Shown in pieces: positions 23,219 through 32,932 of a stretch of DNA of 32,932 nt. This DNA is from CAZRGV01 sp964599655 (GTDB lineage: Bacteria > Planctomycetota > Planctomycetia > Isosphaerales > Isosphaeraceae), in NCBI GenBank assembly GCA_964599655.1, contig CAZRGV010000065.1:1-32932 (forward strand), read 5' to 3'. A model generated the notes under the pieces. The model did no database searches. It was not told the origin of the DNA and saw only the letters and a list, made by a program, of their open reading frames with translations. The stretch's first letter is position 1, and each line of letters opens with the position of its first letter. The translations under genes were made by a program, and so were the position numbers.

Positions 23219-23244
23219 CGCGACCTCGACGCGAGGGCGTTTTT
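23219..23244 (+). terminator. Rho-independent terminator of the NHL lipoprotein gene
   Basis: CGC-GA-CCTCG, a three-base loop, CGAGG-GCG, then TTTTT: a short GC hairpin (with a two-base bulge) directly followed by five Ts, 22 bases after the stop codon. It is the only hairpin with a T-run I see in the window. Confidence 0.55.
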
Positions 23245-23335
23245 AGGTATCTTCATCACATTATCCCATTGACCGAATTTCGACAACGTGGCCGATGGCT
23301 CCCCCGAGGGCGGTGGGAGCCGGAGCGAATCTCCC

Positions 23336-26300
23336 ATGCGTGAGCTCCTCAACAGCCTCCCGGTAACGGTGGGACGCCCCTGGTGGCTGCTGGCGATTCC
23401 GCTGATCATCCCGCCGCTGATCTTGCTCAGCGCGCGGAGTCTCTCCGGCCTGGGCGGCGCGCGCCGTGCCCTGGCGATCCTCTTCCGCTCGGCCGTCGTC
23501 ACCCTCGTCATCCTGGCCCTGGCCGAGGTTCAGAGTGTTCAGCGAAACGACGCGCTGACGACCCTGTTCCTCGTCGACACCTCGGAGAGCGTGCCCCACG
23601 AGTGGCAAGGGGCGATGTTCGACCTCGTCAACCGGGCCATTCGCGACCAGAAGCGTCAAGGGGACCTCGCCGGCGTGATCGCGTTCGGCAAGGAAGCGAA
23701 GGTCGAGACCCCGCCGGTGCCTCAACCGCCCCCCTTGAACAAGATCGAGAACACCATCGACGGCGAGCACACCAACATCGCCGACGCGATCAAACTCGCC
23801 CTGGCCAGCTTCCCGGAAGACACCGCGCGGCGGATCGTGATCCTCTCCGACGGCAACGAGAACCGGGGGGCCGCCCTCGAACAGGCCCTCGCCGCCGCCG
23901 GCATGAACGTGCGGATCGACGTCGTCCCGATCGAGTATCGTTACGATCAGGAAGTGCTCGTCGAGAAGATCTCGGTGCCCCCCGACGTCAAGCAGGGCGA
24001 CACGGTCAACCTGAACGTCGTCATCCGTGCCAGCGAGCCCACGACCGGCAAGCTCCAGATCTACCAAAAGACGAACAACTACCGCACGCCGATCGCCGAG
24101 GAACCGCAGCCGATCACGCTCGAGCGCGGCGTCAACGTGCGAACGCTCAAACAGACGATCACGGAGCCGAACTTCTATACGTTCACTGCCGAATTCATCC
24201 CCGACCGGGGCACGGGCGACAAGCGGATGGTGAACAACACGGCCGACGGCTTCGTCTACGCGAGGGGGACCGCCCACGTCCTCTTGATCGAGGGGACCCG
24301 GGGCGAGCATGACGAGCTGGTGCAGGCCCTGCGCTCCAGGAAGATGCAGGTCACGACGCTGGTCGCTCCGAGCATTGGCCCCTCGGGCGTCGAGAGCGGC
24401 GATCCGCTCCCGACCGACCTGGCCGAGTTGCAACAGTACGACGCCGTGATCCTGGGCAACGTCCCCAAGGATTCGTTCACCGAGTCGCAGATCCAGATGC
24501 TGGAGACCAACTGCCACGACATGGGGGCGGGCCTGGTGATGCTCGGCGGACCGAACAGCTTCGGGGCGGGGCGTTGGAACAAGACCCCCGTCGAGAAGGC
24601 CCTGCCGGTCGACATGGAAATCAAGGCCATGAAGATCCTGGGCAAGAGCGCCCTGGTGATGGTCATGCACGCCAGCGAGATCCCGGAGGGGAACTACTGG
24701 CAGAAGGTCGTCTCTCAGGAGGCCCTCAAGACCCTCTCTCCCTACGACATGGCCGGCATGATCCACTGGCAAGGCCAGGAGGCCTGGCTGTTCACCCTCC
24801 AGACGATCGGCGAGCGGCGGACCGGGATGCTCCGCGCCATTGACCGGATGACCCCCGGCGACATGCCGGACGTCGATCCGTCCTTGCTGATGGGTCTGGG
24901 GGCGCTGCGGCGATCGGACGCGATGACCAAGCACTTCATCGTCATCAGCGACGGCGACCCGACGCCGCCGACCGCCACGGTGATCAACCAGCTCGTCGCC
25001 AACAAGATCACGGTGACGACCGTGCTCGTCGCCGCGCACGGCGGCGACCTGATCGGCCCGACCTGGATGCAGAACCTGGCCAACCGCACCAAAGGCCGCT
25101 TCTACAACGTGACCAACCCCAAGGCCCTGCCTCGAATCTATCAGAAGGAAGCTCGCCTGATCTCCAGGCCCTTGATCTTCGAACAGAAGACGCCTTGGCT
25201 GCCGGAACTCGTTCCGTCGTACTCCTCGAGCGAAACGATCCAGGGACTGCCCGACGAGCTTCCGCCGATCACCGGCCTTGTGCTCACCAGCCTGAAGGAA
25301 AGCCCCCTCGTCGAGATGCCGCTGGCCTCGCCCTTGCCCAAGGGACAGGTCAACCCACTCCTCGCTCACTGGACCTACGGCCTCGGCCGGTCGGTCGCGT
25401 TCACCTCCGACGCCGGTCGGAAGTGGACCACCGCGTGGCCGAGCTGGGAAAGCTACACCGCCTTCTGGTGGCAGGTCATCCGCTGGGCCCTCCGCCCGAT
25501 TGACGACAAGAACCTGACCCTCTCGCTCCGCCGTGACGAGGGGAAGATCAAGGTCGTCATCGACGCGCTCGACAAGGAAGACCAATTCCTCAACTTCCTC
25601 CAGTTCCAGGGGATCGCCGTCACCCCGGAAGTGGATCAAGACGGGAGCCCGAAGAAGGTCCCAGTCGCGATGGTCCAGGTCGCGCCGGGGCGCTACGAGG
25701 GCACCATCGACGACGCCGAGTCCAAAGGAAATTACTTCATTACCCTTGGATATGTTGGCTCGGATGGCAAGACCGGGCTGATCAGTGGCGGTGTCTCGGT
25801 CCCCTACTCCGACGAGTACCGCGAATTGAAGTCGAACTCCGCGTCGCTCGCCGCGCTGGCCGACGTGACTGGCGGCAAGGTCCTCGACTGGAAGTTCCGT
25901 AGCGACGGCCGAGGCGTCGACATGAAGCGCACCCTGGAGCAGGCCGACCTCTTCCGCCGGGAACCGGGCCTCACACCACCTCGAGGGTTCAAGGACCTTT
26001 GGCCGAACCTACTCTGGTGGGCCGCCTTCCTGTTCCTGGGCGACGTGGCCGTGCGCCGGATCGCGCCCGACGTCGATCGCATCCGTAAGTCGATCGGCGA
26101 CACCTGGCAAAAACTTCGTGGCCGAGAGGTCGCGCCTCCCGTCGAGTACATGGAGAAGCTCAAGAGCCGCAAGGCCGAGGTCAGTGATCAGCTCGAACGA
26201 TCGCGGGCCGCCACGCGATTCGAGCCGCCCCCCCTGCCGACCCCGACCGCTCCGGTCGACGAGCCGCTTCTTCAAGGCGGACCGACCACGTTGACAACCC

Positions 26301-26452
26301 CGCCTCCGTCGCGTCCCTCGGCACCTCGCGGATCGGGCGGCGGCCTCGCCCCCGAGCAAAAGCCGGCCGAGCCCGAGAGCTACACCAACCGCCTCCTCAA
26401 GGCCAAGAAGAAGGTCTGGGAAGAACGCGACAAGGGAACCGAAAAACAGTAG
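23336..26452 (+). CDS. Large membrane VWA / GATase-like protein of the MoxR cluster
   Basis: 1038-residue membrane protein of a type common in planctomycetes. Two transmembrane helices open it (about 16-34 and 46-66). A first von Willebrand A domain has an intact MIDAS D81-T-S-E-S85 and IVILSDGNENRG. A GATase/ThuA-like domain follows around 315-420 (VLLIEGTRGEHDEL, then VMLGGPNSFGAGRW, which lacks the catalytic Cys of true glutamine amidotransferases). After it comes VWA-like sequence with KHFIVISDGDPTPP near 532. A C-terminal helix (about 892-911) and a charged, proline-rich tail of about 130 residues complete it. The large middle region is therefore probably periplasmic. The ATG at 23336 is chosen because it opens the first helix; a GTG 48 bases upstream is possible. 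It heads the MoxR/DUF58/VWA cluster and is probably the substrate-side partner. Confidence 0.85.
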   Translation: MRELLNSLPVTVGRPWWLLAIPLIIPPLILLSARSLSGLGGARRALAILFRSAVVTLVILALAEVQSVQRNDALTTLFLVDTSESVPHEWQGAMFDLVNRAIRDQKRQGDLAGVIAFGKEAKVETPPVPQPPPLNKIENTIDGEHTNIADAIKLALASFPEDTARRIVILSDGNENRGAALEQALAAAGMNVRIDVVPIEYRYDQEVLVEKISVPPDVKQGDTVNLNVVIRASEPTTGKLQIYQKTNNYRTPIAEEPQPITLERGVNVRTLKQTITEPNFYTFTAEFIPDRGTGDKRMVNNTADGFVYARGTAHVLLIEGTRGEHDELVQALRSRKMQVTTLVAPSIGPSGVESGDPLPTDLAELQQYDAVILGNVPKDSFTESQIQMLETNCHDMGAGLVMLGGPNSFGAGRWNKTPVEKALPVDMEIKAMKILGKSALVMVMHASEIPEGNYWQKVVSQEALKTLSPYDMAGMIHWQGQEAWLFTLQTIGERRTGMLRAIDRMTPGDMPDVDPSLLMGLGALRRSDAMTKHFIVISDGDPTPPTATVINQLVANKITVTTVLVAAHGGDLIGPTWMQNLANRTKGRFYNVTNPKALPRIYQKEARLISRPLIFEQKTPWLPELVPSYSSSETIQGLPDELPPITGLVLTSLKESPLVEMPLASPLPKGQVNPLLAHWTYGLGRSVAFTSDAGRKWTTAWPSWESYTAFWWQVIRWALRPIDDKNLTLSLRRDEGKIKVVIDALDKEDQFLNFLQFQGIAVTPEVDQDGSPKKVPVAMVQVAPGRYEGTIDDAESKGNYFITLGYVGSDGKTGLISGGVSVPYSDEYRELKSNSASLAALADVTGGKVLDWKFRSDGRGVDMKRTLEQADLFRREPGLTPPRGFKDLWPNLLWWAAFLFLGDVAVRRIAPDVDRIRKSIGDTWQKLRGREVAPPVEYMEKLKSRKAEVSDQLERSRAATRFEPPPLPTPTAPVDEPLLQGGPTTLTTPPPSRPSAPRGSGGGLAPEQKPAEPESYTNRLLKAKKKVWEERDKGTEKQ

Positions 26453-26540
26453 TACATGCGGTTTTCCGAGGACACACTATCCACGGAATCGCCAGTCGAG
26501 ACACCACGTTCCGAATCGTATTCAACCGAGGATGCCCCCG

Positions 26541-27581
<1,041 letters not shown>

Positions 27582-27740
27582 GACGAGGACTCCTTTTCAT
27601 CCAATCGCTTTAAAGCCATTGCACTCTAGCCTGAACGAGTATTGTTTCGTTCTTCCAACAAGGAAACGCATCGATTCTCGATGAATCACCATGCCGGTTT
27701 CGCGACTGTCGCACCTTGATTCGCATTCTCAGGCGTCGCC

Positions 27741-28112
27741 ATGAGCATCACGCACGACATCTACAATCCGCCCCCCGCGCCCGATCCGCTGGAGCCGCCG
27801 CGCGCCGAGCCGATTCAATGGTCGGTCAGTGATCTTGCCGCGCTCGCGGCCCTGTGCGCACCGGTGGGAGCCATCGCGGCCTGGGCGTGGTCGGTCGAGC
27901 CCACACTGGGCCTCTGGGTCACCATCGCGGGCGTCTTTGTCATCCTCGAAAGCTGGTTCTCGGCGTTAACCTTCCTGCACCGGCATCCCTCGGAGCGATT
28001 CGTGGGCCGCTGGCTGGTCTTCCTCGCGGCGTTGATGCCCTGGCTCCTGAGCCTCGGATTCGGGGCGGCCCTGATGATCGGCCTGTTCCGCCTGTCGGAC
28101 TGGGCGGGTTGA
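27741..28112 (+). CDS. Small membrane protein in the MoxR/VWA cluster
   Basis: 123 residues with a proline-rich cytoplasmic start (PPPAPDPLEPPRAEP), then about three hydrophobic segments: roughly 32-50 (LAALAALCAPVGAIAAWAW), 56-78 and 90-117 (WLVFLAALMPWLLSLGFG...). I do not recognise a family. Position between moxR and the DUF58 gene, same strand, suggests it is a membrane subunit or scaffold of the same module. The ATG at 27741 has AGG upstream. It is preceded by 159 AT-rich bases after moxR that may hold an internal promoter, though no convincing pair is visible. Confidence 0.75.
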   Translation: MSITHDIYNPPPAPDPLEPPRAEPIQWSVSDLAALAALCAPVGAIAAWAWSVEPTLGLWVTIAGVFVILESWFSALTFLHRHPSERFVGRWLVFLAALMPWLLSLGFGAALMIGLFRLSDWAG

Positions 28113-28234
28113 ATCGATATCCTTTTGGAATCCATTTGTGTTGCTAATCTAATGTTCGTAGGACACAAGGCGAACCGCCCTTGAGCGACAGTCTGGCTCC
28201 CGCGCCGCGCTGATCGACGAACTGAGGCCAACCG

Positions 28235-29131
28235 ATGCCCGAAGCCACCACCAGCCCCCCCCTGCTCGATCCCGAGTTCCTCCACAAGCTGGAGCAACTC
28301 GAGCTGGTCAGCCGCAAGATCTTCGTCGGCCGGATGAAAGGGGAGCGCAAGAGCAAGCGGCGCGGCTCTTCGGTTGAGTTCGCCGACCACCGGAACTACT
28401 CGGTCGGAGACGACCTCCGGCACATCGACTGGAACGTTTATGGACGGCTCGACCGGTTGTTCCTCAAGCTGTTTCTGGAAGAAGAAGACCTTCACTTTTA
28501 CACGTTGCTCGACACCAGCCTGTCGATGGACTTCGGCGAGCCGACGAAGCTGCACTATGCCAAGCAGGTGGCGGCGGCGCTCGCGTTCATCGGGCTGATC
28601 AATCACGACCGCGTCATGCTCGACACGTTCAGCACCGGTCTCGACGCCGGAATGCCCAGCGTGCGGGGACGCTCCCAGATGTGGCGTGTCGTGCAGTATC
28701 TCGAAGGACTGAAGGCCTCGGGCGCCAGCAACCTCGCGGCGGCCGCGAAGTCCTTCGCCATCAAGCACGCGGGCAAAGGAGTCGTGATCGTCATCTCCGA
28801 CTTCCTCGACAAACGAGGTTATGAAGAGGCCCTTCGCTATTTGCTGGCTCGCAACATGGACATTTATGTCATCCACGTGCTCAGCCAGGAAGAGGTGGAG
28901 CCCGAACTCACAGGAGACCTCCGCCTGGTCGACGCCGAGGACGACGATGTGGCCGAGATCTCCGTCAGCGCGCCCCTCCTGAAGCGCTACAAGGACACCC
29001 TGAATGCCTTCGTTGGGGGCCTGAAGGAGTGGTGCACGCGCCGAGGAATCACTTACATCTTCACAACGAACCAGAATCCCTTTGACAAGCTGATCTTGAA
29101 CTACTTGCGTGAGCGAGGGCTCGTGAAGTGA
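28235..29131 (+). CDS. DUF58 (VWA-fold) protein
   Basis: 298 residues of the DUF58 family, nearly always found beside moxR. The family signature SVGDDLRHIDWNVYGRLDRLFLK lies at about 56-78. The VWA-like part has D93-T-S-L-S97, a complete DxSxS metal-site pattern, and GVVIVISDFLDKRGYEEAL. There is no signal peptide and no membrane segment, so it is cytoplasmic and probably bound to the membrane partners or to MoxR. The ATG at 28235 has GAGG eight bases upstream. It is 122 bases after the small membrane protein and 91 bases before the 45-residue membrane ORF. Confidence 0.93.
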   Translation: MPEATTSPPLLDPEFLHKLEQLELVSRKIFVGRMKGERKSKRRGSSVEFADHRNYSVGDDLRHIDWNVYGRLDRLFLKLFLEEEDLHFYTLLDTSLSMDFGEPTKLHYAKQVAAALAFIGLINHDRVMLDTFSTGLDAGMPSVRGRSQMWRVVQYLEGLKASGASNLAAAAKSFAIKHAGKGVVIVISDFLDKRGYEEALRYLLARNMDIYVIHVLSQEEVEPELTGDLRLVDAEDDDVAEISVSAPLLKRYKDTLNAFVGGLKEWCTRRGITYIFTTNQNPFDKLILNYLRERGLVK

Positions 29132-29222
29132 ACTCGCGAGGGCCCGAAGGCATGGAAACCCTGCTCCTTCGATTCCTGCGCGTCCCGTCTCCATCCGTGG
29201 TCACGTTTTGCGGATCCTCACA

Positions 29223-29360
29223 ATGACCTGGCTGAACGTCAAGAGTCCGATCGTCTTCTACCTGGTGGCGGGGGCTCTGCTTTCCTATTTGGTTTACATG
29301 ATGATTCGAAGGCGTAAGGGCGAACGTCCCGGCTTCGAGGAGCATGAGGCGGAGCTTTGA
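29223..29360 (+). CDS. 45-residue single-pass membrane protein
   Basis: A short ORF of 45 codons plus stop: MTWLNVKSPIVFYLVAGALL, then SYLVYMMIRRRKGERPGFEE and HEAEL. It has one transmembrane helix (about 9-28) followed by a positive RRRKGER stop-transfer and an acidic tail, so the C-terminus should be cytoplasmic. It lies between the DUF58 and BatA-like genes on the same strand. Length, helix design and place in the cluster favour a real gene, although it has only a weak Shine-Dalgarno. It may be a small accessory subunit of the VWA membrane complex; no family is recognised. Confidence 0.65.
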   Translation: MTWLNVKSPIVFYLVAGALLSYLVYMMIRRRKGERPGFEEHEAEL

Positions 29361-29457
29361 CCAGGGACCGGACCTGCCGAGCCGGTCGAATGTCGAGGGA
29401 TGCGCGGAACATGGTCGAGGGAACCAACCGGCGCACGCCGCGGGAGGAAACGTTCTG

Positions 29458-31563
29458 ATGTCGCAAGGTGTCTGGATCCTCGCCGCTTGGCCGTTGCAAT
29501 TCGCCCCTGCTCCACTCGGGCCGGTGGCCTGGTCCGTGCTGGTCGGCGTGCCGGTCGGAATCGTCGCGCTGTATTTCCTCAAGCTGAGGCGACGGCCGGT
29601 CCAGGTGCCGAGCACCTTGCTCTGGCGCCGGAGCCTGGAAGACCTTCAAGTGAACAGCTTGTTTCAGCGCCTGAGGCGCAACCTGCTGCTGTTCCTCCAG
29701 CTTCTCGCCGTGCTTCTGGCGATGCTCGCGCTGGCCGGACCGAAGTTCCAGGGGATGGAGCGGGAAAAGCAGCGACTGGTTCTCGCCATCGACGAATCGG
29801 CCAGTATGGCTGCCACGGACACGGACCCCACGCGCCTGGAAGCCGCCAAGGTCGAAGCGCGCAAGATCATTGATGCCATGGGGCCGGACGACCTGGCGAT
29901 GATCATCGCCTTCTCGGACCGGGCCCGTGTCGTGACGAGCTACACCGGGAACCGCAATCTGTTGCGAAAGCGGCTGGCGGAGATCCAACCGACGGAAGGA
30001 ACGACCTCGCTTCGTGAGGCCCTTCAACTCGTGGCGGGTCTGGCCAACCCGCAAAAGCAGGTCGGCGAAGGGGTGGTCGCCACCTCGGTGGTCCCACCGA
30101 AGATGTACCTGTTCACCGATGGCGGATTTCCCGACATCGAAGGGTTCAGCCTAGGTCAGATCGAGCCGCACGTCGTCGTGATCGGGCCGCCGCCGCCACC
30201 GATTGACGAATCGGTCCCGAACGGGGCTGCCAAGGGATCGCCACCGTCGGACAATGTGGCGATCCTGGCGCTTCAGGCGTCTCGCAACGAGGAGAAGCCC
30301 GACCAGTATCAGGTGTTCGGTCGCGTCCACAACTTCCGGGCCGAGCCCGTCGAAACGAGGGCCGTTTTGCTGCGACACGACCCCTCCAAACCGGGCAATG
30401 CCGGCATCTTGATCGACGCCGTCGAGCTCGCGATCGACTCGCGGAGTGAACAGGCATTCAAGTTCGACCTGAGCGACACGGGCGCGGCCGAACTCGAAGT
30501 CAAGATCGAGGTGGAGGACGCGCTGCCCCTTGACGATCGGGCCTTCACGGTCTTCGGGAACCCTCGCAAGGCTCAGGTCCTGCTCGTCACGGCCGGGAAC
30601 CGGTTCCTGTCCGACACACTCAAGACCGAGGCGGCCCAGCGGCTGGCGGACGTCGTCGAGGTGACGTCCGAGGAAGTGAAGGCGGAAGCCACGACCCGAG
30701 AGCTCGCGGCCGGCCGGTTCGACCTGGTCATCTTCGACGGCGTGACGCCGGACATCCCTCCGGAGGCGAACACGCTCTACTTCGGCGTCCTGCCCCCAGG
30801 TCCTGCCTACAAGGAGTCGAGACAGGTCCAGAATCCGGTCATTCTCGACTGGGACGTGGCCCACCCGCTGACGCAGTACGTTCGGGACCTCAATACGATC
30901 GTCATTCGCAAAGCGATCGCGATCGAGCCCCCGAACGGCTCGACCACCTTGATCGACGGCAGCGAGGGCCCCCTGGCGTTCGTCGTTCCTCGAGGTGGCT
31001 ACGTCGACACGGTCGTCGGCTTCGGACTCGTCGACGGTCGCGAATTCAACACCAACTGGCCGTTGCGTTATAGTTTCCCGCTTTTCCTGTTCAATGCCCT
31101 TCGAGTGCTCGGCAACGCCCGCGAGTCGGCCGGCAACGAAATCCACTTGCCCGGCCAGCCGGTCGTCCTGCGGGCGGAATCCCTGGTCGATCAGGTGGAG
31201 ATCCTCGCGCCCGACGGTCGTCGGGCGGAGTCGGTCTCGCGTTCTCCACAAGGCACGTTCGTCTACAACCATGCCACGAAGACCGGCCTCTACCATGTGA
31301 CCTGGGGCGAGTCAGGGCGGCAAACCTTCGCCGTGAACCTCTTCGACCTCCGCGAGAGCGACCTCGCCCCTCGAGGACTCGTCCCGCCCGGCGTGCCCGA
31401 CGACAAGGCCGACCAGTACCGGATCAAGATCGGCTACAACGCCGTCGAGCAGACCCGCGTCGAGATTCCCGCCGAAAAGCAATGGTGGTGGCCGATCACC
31501 CTGGCCGTGCTCGGAATCATCTTGCTAGAATGGTATATCTATAATCGAAGAGTCTATGTTTAA
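29458..31563 (+). CDS. BatA-like aerotolerance/VWA membrane protein
   Basis: 701 residues. The N-terminal aerotolerance-regulator domain (LYFLKLRRRPVQVPSTLLWR, about 39-58) sits with transmembrane helices at about 20-41 and 76-94. A VWA domain follows with intact MIDAS D112-E-S-A-S116 and LFTDGGFPD. A large extracytoplasmic region of mixed beta/alpha sequence extends to a final helix (about 676-693) and a short basic tail. Bacteroides Bat proteins of this design were linked to oxygen tolerance; here the role is inferred from the family and its neighbours moxR and DUF58. The ATG at 29458 has GGAGG nine bases upstream; the frame is open 114 bases further but without similarity. It is convergent with the PVC cytochrome gene across 68 bases, where an AT-rich hairpin AAAGAG/CTCTTT lies at 31563-31583. 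Confidence 0.92.
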   Translation: MSQGVWILAAWPLQFAPAPLGPVAWSVLVGVPVGIVALYFLKLRRRPVQVPSTLLWRRSLEDLQVNSLFQRLRRNLLLFLQLLAVLLAMLALAGPKFQGMEREKQRLVLAIDESASMAATDTDPTRLEAAKVEARKIIDAMGPDDLAMIIAFSDRARVVTSYTGNRNLLRKRLAEIQPTEGTTSLREALQLVAGLANPQKQVGEGVVATSVVPPKMYLFTDGGFPDIEGFSLGQIEPHVVVIGPPPPPIDESVPNGAAKGSPPSDNVAILALQASRNEEKPDQYQVFGRVHNFRAEPVETRAVLLRHDPSKPGNAGILIDAVELAIDSRSEQAFKFDLSDTGAAELEVKIEVEDALPLDDRAFTVFGNPRKAQVLLVTAGNRFLSDTLKTEAAQRLADVVEVTSEEVKAEATTRELAAGRFDLVIFDGVTPDIPPEANTLYFGVLPPGPAYKESRQVQNPVILDWDVAHPLTQYVRDLNTIVIRKAIAIEPPNGSTTLIDGSEGPLAFVVPRGGYVDTVVGFGLVDGREFNTNWPLRYSFPLFLFNALRVLGNARESAGNEIHLPGQPVVLRAESLVDQVEILAPDGRRAESVSRSPQGTFVYNHATKTGLYHVTWGESGRQTFAVNLFDLRESDLAPRGLVPPGVPDDKADQYRIKIGYNAVEQTRVEIPAEKQWWWPITLAVLGIILLEWYIYNRRVYV

Positions 31564-31631
31564 AAGAGATTCGAATACTCTTTCAGGCTTCGTGAATCCG
31601 TCAATTCGCCGCTCGGATTCTCAGAGTTCGC

Positions 31632-32932
31632 TTACGGCNNNNNNNNNNNNNNNNNNNNNNNNNNNNNNNTCAAATGGTAGAACTCGTTCTCGGCGATCTG
31701 ATCGGCGAGATTCGCGGGCATAGGTGAGAGCGGCGCGATTTTCCGCTCTTCCACCGAACCCTTCGGAACGCGGATTTCCTTGCCTTGCGAATCGGCCACG
31801 ACGAGCACTTCGCCTTCCTCGTTCAGGAGCAGACCCGAGACCACCCGGCCGTCGTCGAGGGCCAGGGTTGTGACGCGGAACGCCTGGTCGACATTCCGGT
31901 TCGGGTCGAGGATATCTTCCAACAGCCGCTCGGGACCTCGAACGCCGATGCCATCGAGCTGCGGACCGATCTTCGCCCCCTGTCCACCGAGCTGGTGGCA
32001 GATCGCGCAGTTCTTTTCGAAAACCTTGGCTCCTGACTTCGCATCGGCGTTGGCTTGCGCCTTCAGAAATCCTTCCAGGCGCTGTGTCAGGACGGCCTGA
32101 ATTCGGGCATCGGCCGGAGGCAAACCCTCGGTCAGCTTCGCCAGTCGATCGTTCAGCTCTCGCGAGCCCGACTGCTGGTACCAGGCCTGAACGGGCTTCT
32201 CCTGGAGCAGTCGAGCGGAGGCTTTCCCCGCGGCAACCGCGTTCAGAAGCGCCTCGGCTCCCGGTCGGTTCGACGCCAGCCCTTGGGCGATGACGCGCTG
32301 AAGCCGGCCGGGCGCCAGGGGAAGAACCTCGACCAGCCGGGCCCGGGCGTCATCCCGGTTCATCCTCGACAGGGCGACGGCCGACGGCTCGCGGATCGTG
32401 ATCGGCTCGGCGGCGTCGGCGAGCAAGCCGCCCAGGGGTCCCACGGCCGAAGCGGCGTCGATCGTCGCCAGGGCGTTCAAGGCCGCGAGGCGACGGCCTT
32501 CGAAGGCCTCCCGGTTGTTCAACAGCGCGAGAAGCGGCTCGCGGGTCTCGGGCAGCCTGAACGTCTCGGCCAGATCGATTCCGACGGCGACTTCACCGAG
32601 CGCGTCGGAACTAATGAGCCGTTTCGCGAGATCGCCCGCCCAGGCCCGAACCTCGGCCGGCATCGCCTGCCCGCGTTCCTGGAGACCGCGCTGAACAGCC
32701 TTGGCGAGTTCCGCCTGCTTACCGGGCTCGGGCCAGATCTTGCGAGCGAGTGTCAAGAGCCCGGCATCGGTCTCGGGGTTGCCTCGACGGGCAATGTGGT
32801 GAACGTAGCGTAATGTGTTTTCCGGACTTTCGGAAAACCGTTCCAGGTGGCGAAGCAGAAAGCGGGCCGATTCCAGGCTCGGAACCCCAGTGGCGACGTC
32901 GGCCAGCGTTCGCAGGTCACTTTCCGAGAAGT
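31632..32932 (-). CDS. PVC-type HEAT/cytochrome c protein (C-terminal part)
   Basis: C-terminal part (over 430 residues) of a large exported planctomycete/verrucomicrobial protein; the start lies beyond the right edge and the frame is open there, with LRYVHHIARRG near the edge, a common segment of this family. HEAT-like helical repeats (EPLLALLNN, RRLAALNALATID, IREPSAVALSRM) precede a single cytochrome c domain with haem motif C-A-I-C-H (complement 31995-32009) and GAKIGPQLDGIG. The family usually carries an N-terminal propeller dehydrogenase, so this is probably a periplasmic electron-transfer enzyme. Near its C-terminus 31 Ns interrupt the gene (31639-31669); the frame on both sides agrees and the stop at 31632 is plausible, but uncertain because of the gap. 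The TTG at 32756 is only an internal codon. Confidence 0.88.
   Translation of the reverse strand, partial: FSESDLRTLADVATGVPSLESARFLLRHLERFSESPENTLRYVHHIARRGNPETDAGLLTLARKIWPEPGKQAELAKAVQRGLQERGQAMPAEVRAWAGDLAKRLISSDALGEVAVGIDLAETFRLPETREPLLALLNNREAFEGRRLAALNALATIDAASAVGPLGGLLADAAEPITIREPSAVALSRMNRDDARARLVEVLPLAPGRLQRVIAQGLASNRPGAEALLNAVAAGKASARLLQEKPVQAWYQQSGSRELNDRLAKLTEGLPPADARIQAVLTQRLEGFLKAQANADAKSGAKVFEKNCAICHQLGGQGAKIGPQLDGIGVRGPERLLEDILDPNRNVDQAFRVTTLALDDGRVVSGLLLNEEGEVLVVADSQGKEIRVPKGSVEERKIAPLSPMPANLADQIAENEFYHLXXXXXXXXXXXP
31639..31669. other. Assembly gap near the 3' end of the PVC cytochrome gene
   Basis: 31 unspecified bases. The encoded protein resumes with one residue and a stop, so its last ten or so residues are unknown and the stop is provisional. 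Confidence 0.95.

Noticed and set aside
23261..25639. 792-residue minus-strand open frame
   Set aside because: It is a shadow of the large VWA/GATase-like gene.

Overview
The window is a GC-rich bacterial chromosome segment that looks planctomycetal, most likely Isosphaeraceae-like. The reasons are a DUF1559 prepilin-like protein with an H-x9-DG C-terminus, a PVC-type HEAT/cytochrome c protein, an N-terminal-type PVC propeller dehydrogenase, an exported sulfatase, a Met-Gly-rich secreted protein, and a MoxR/DUF58/VWA cluster with loosely spaced genes. The taxonomic placement is inference from gene content. Two runs of N (27046-27072 and 31639-31669) are assembly gaps inside genes.

Layout. 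1-542: 3' end of biotin carboxylase. 640-3315 (-): a lone type VI secretion ATPase (ClpV/TssH), with a good promoter and Shine-Dalgarno, convergent with accC. 3581-3676 (-): a selenocysteine tRNA (anticodon UCA) standing alone in an otherwise gene-free stretch. 3849-4544 (-): cutC, divergent from an exported sulfatase (4761-6239). 6312-11063 (-): a five-gene run of CnoX-type thioredoxin/TPR chaperone, exported carbon-nitrogen hydrolase, VOC protein, TrmB-like methyltransferase and propeller dehydrogenase. A strong hairpin separates this run from the sulfatase.

11064-11540 is a regulatory-looking divergent intergenic region with two palindromes. It precedes a 556-residue secreted protein with two Met-Gly-rich blocks (11541-13211). 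Then come hisE, a 972-residue YdiJ-type FAD/Fe-S oxidoreductase, the DUF1559 prepilin-like protein, and on the minus strand an iron-dependent alcohol dehydrogenase and a small TPR protein. 20251-23197 holds an RNase Z-like hydrolase, a hypothetical protein, a Rieske ferredoxin and a Tat/lipobox NHL-repeat lipoprotein.

23336-31563 (+) is one functional block: a 1038-residue membrane VWA/GATase-like protein, a MoxR AAA+ ATPase, a 123-residue membrane protein, a DUF58 protein, a 45-residue single-pass membrane protein and a BatA-like VWA protein. By family knowledge MoxR ATPases act with VWA proteins as chaperone-like modules, here probably on envelope proteins. The window ends in the C-terminal part of a PVC-type HEAT/cytochrome c protein (minus strand).

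The least expected items are the lone tRNA-Sec, the orphan ClpV, the Met-Gly protein with its palindromic upstream region, and the tiny membrane ORF in the MoxR/VWA cluster. I did not find a convincing wholly new system.
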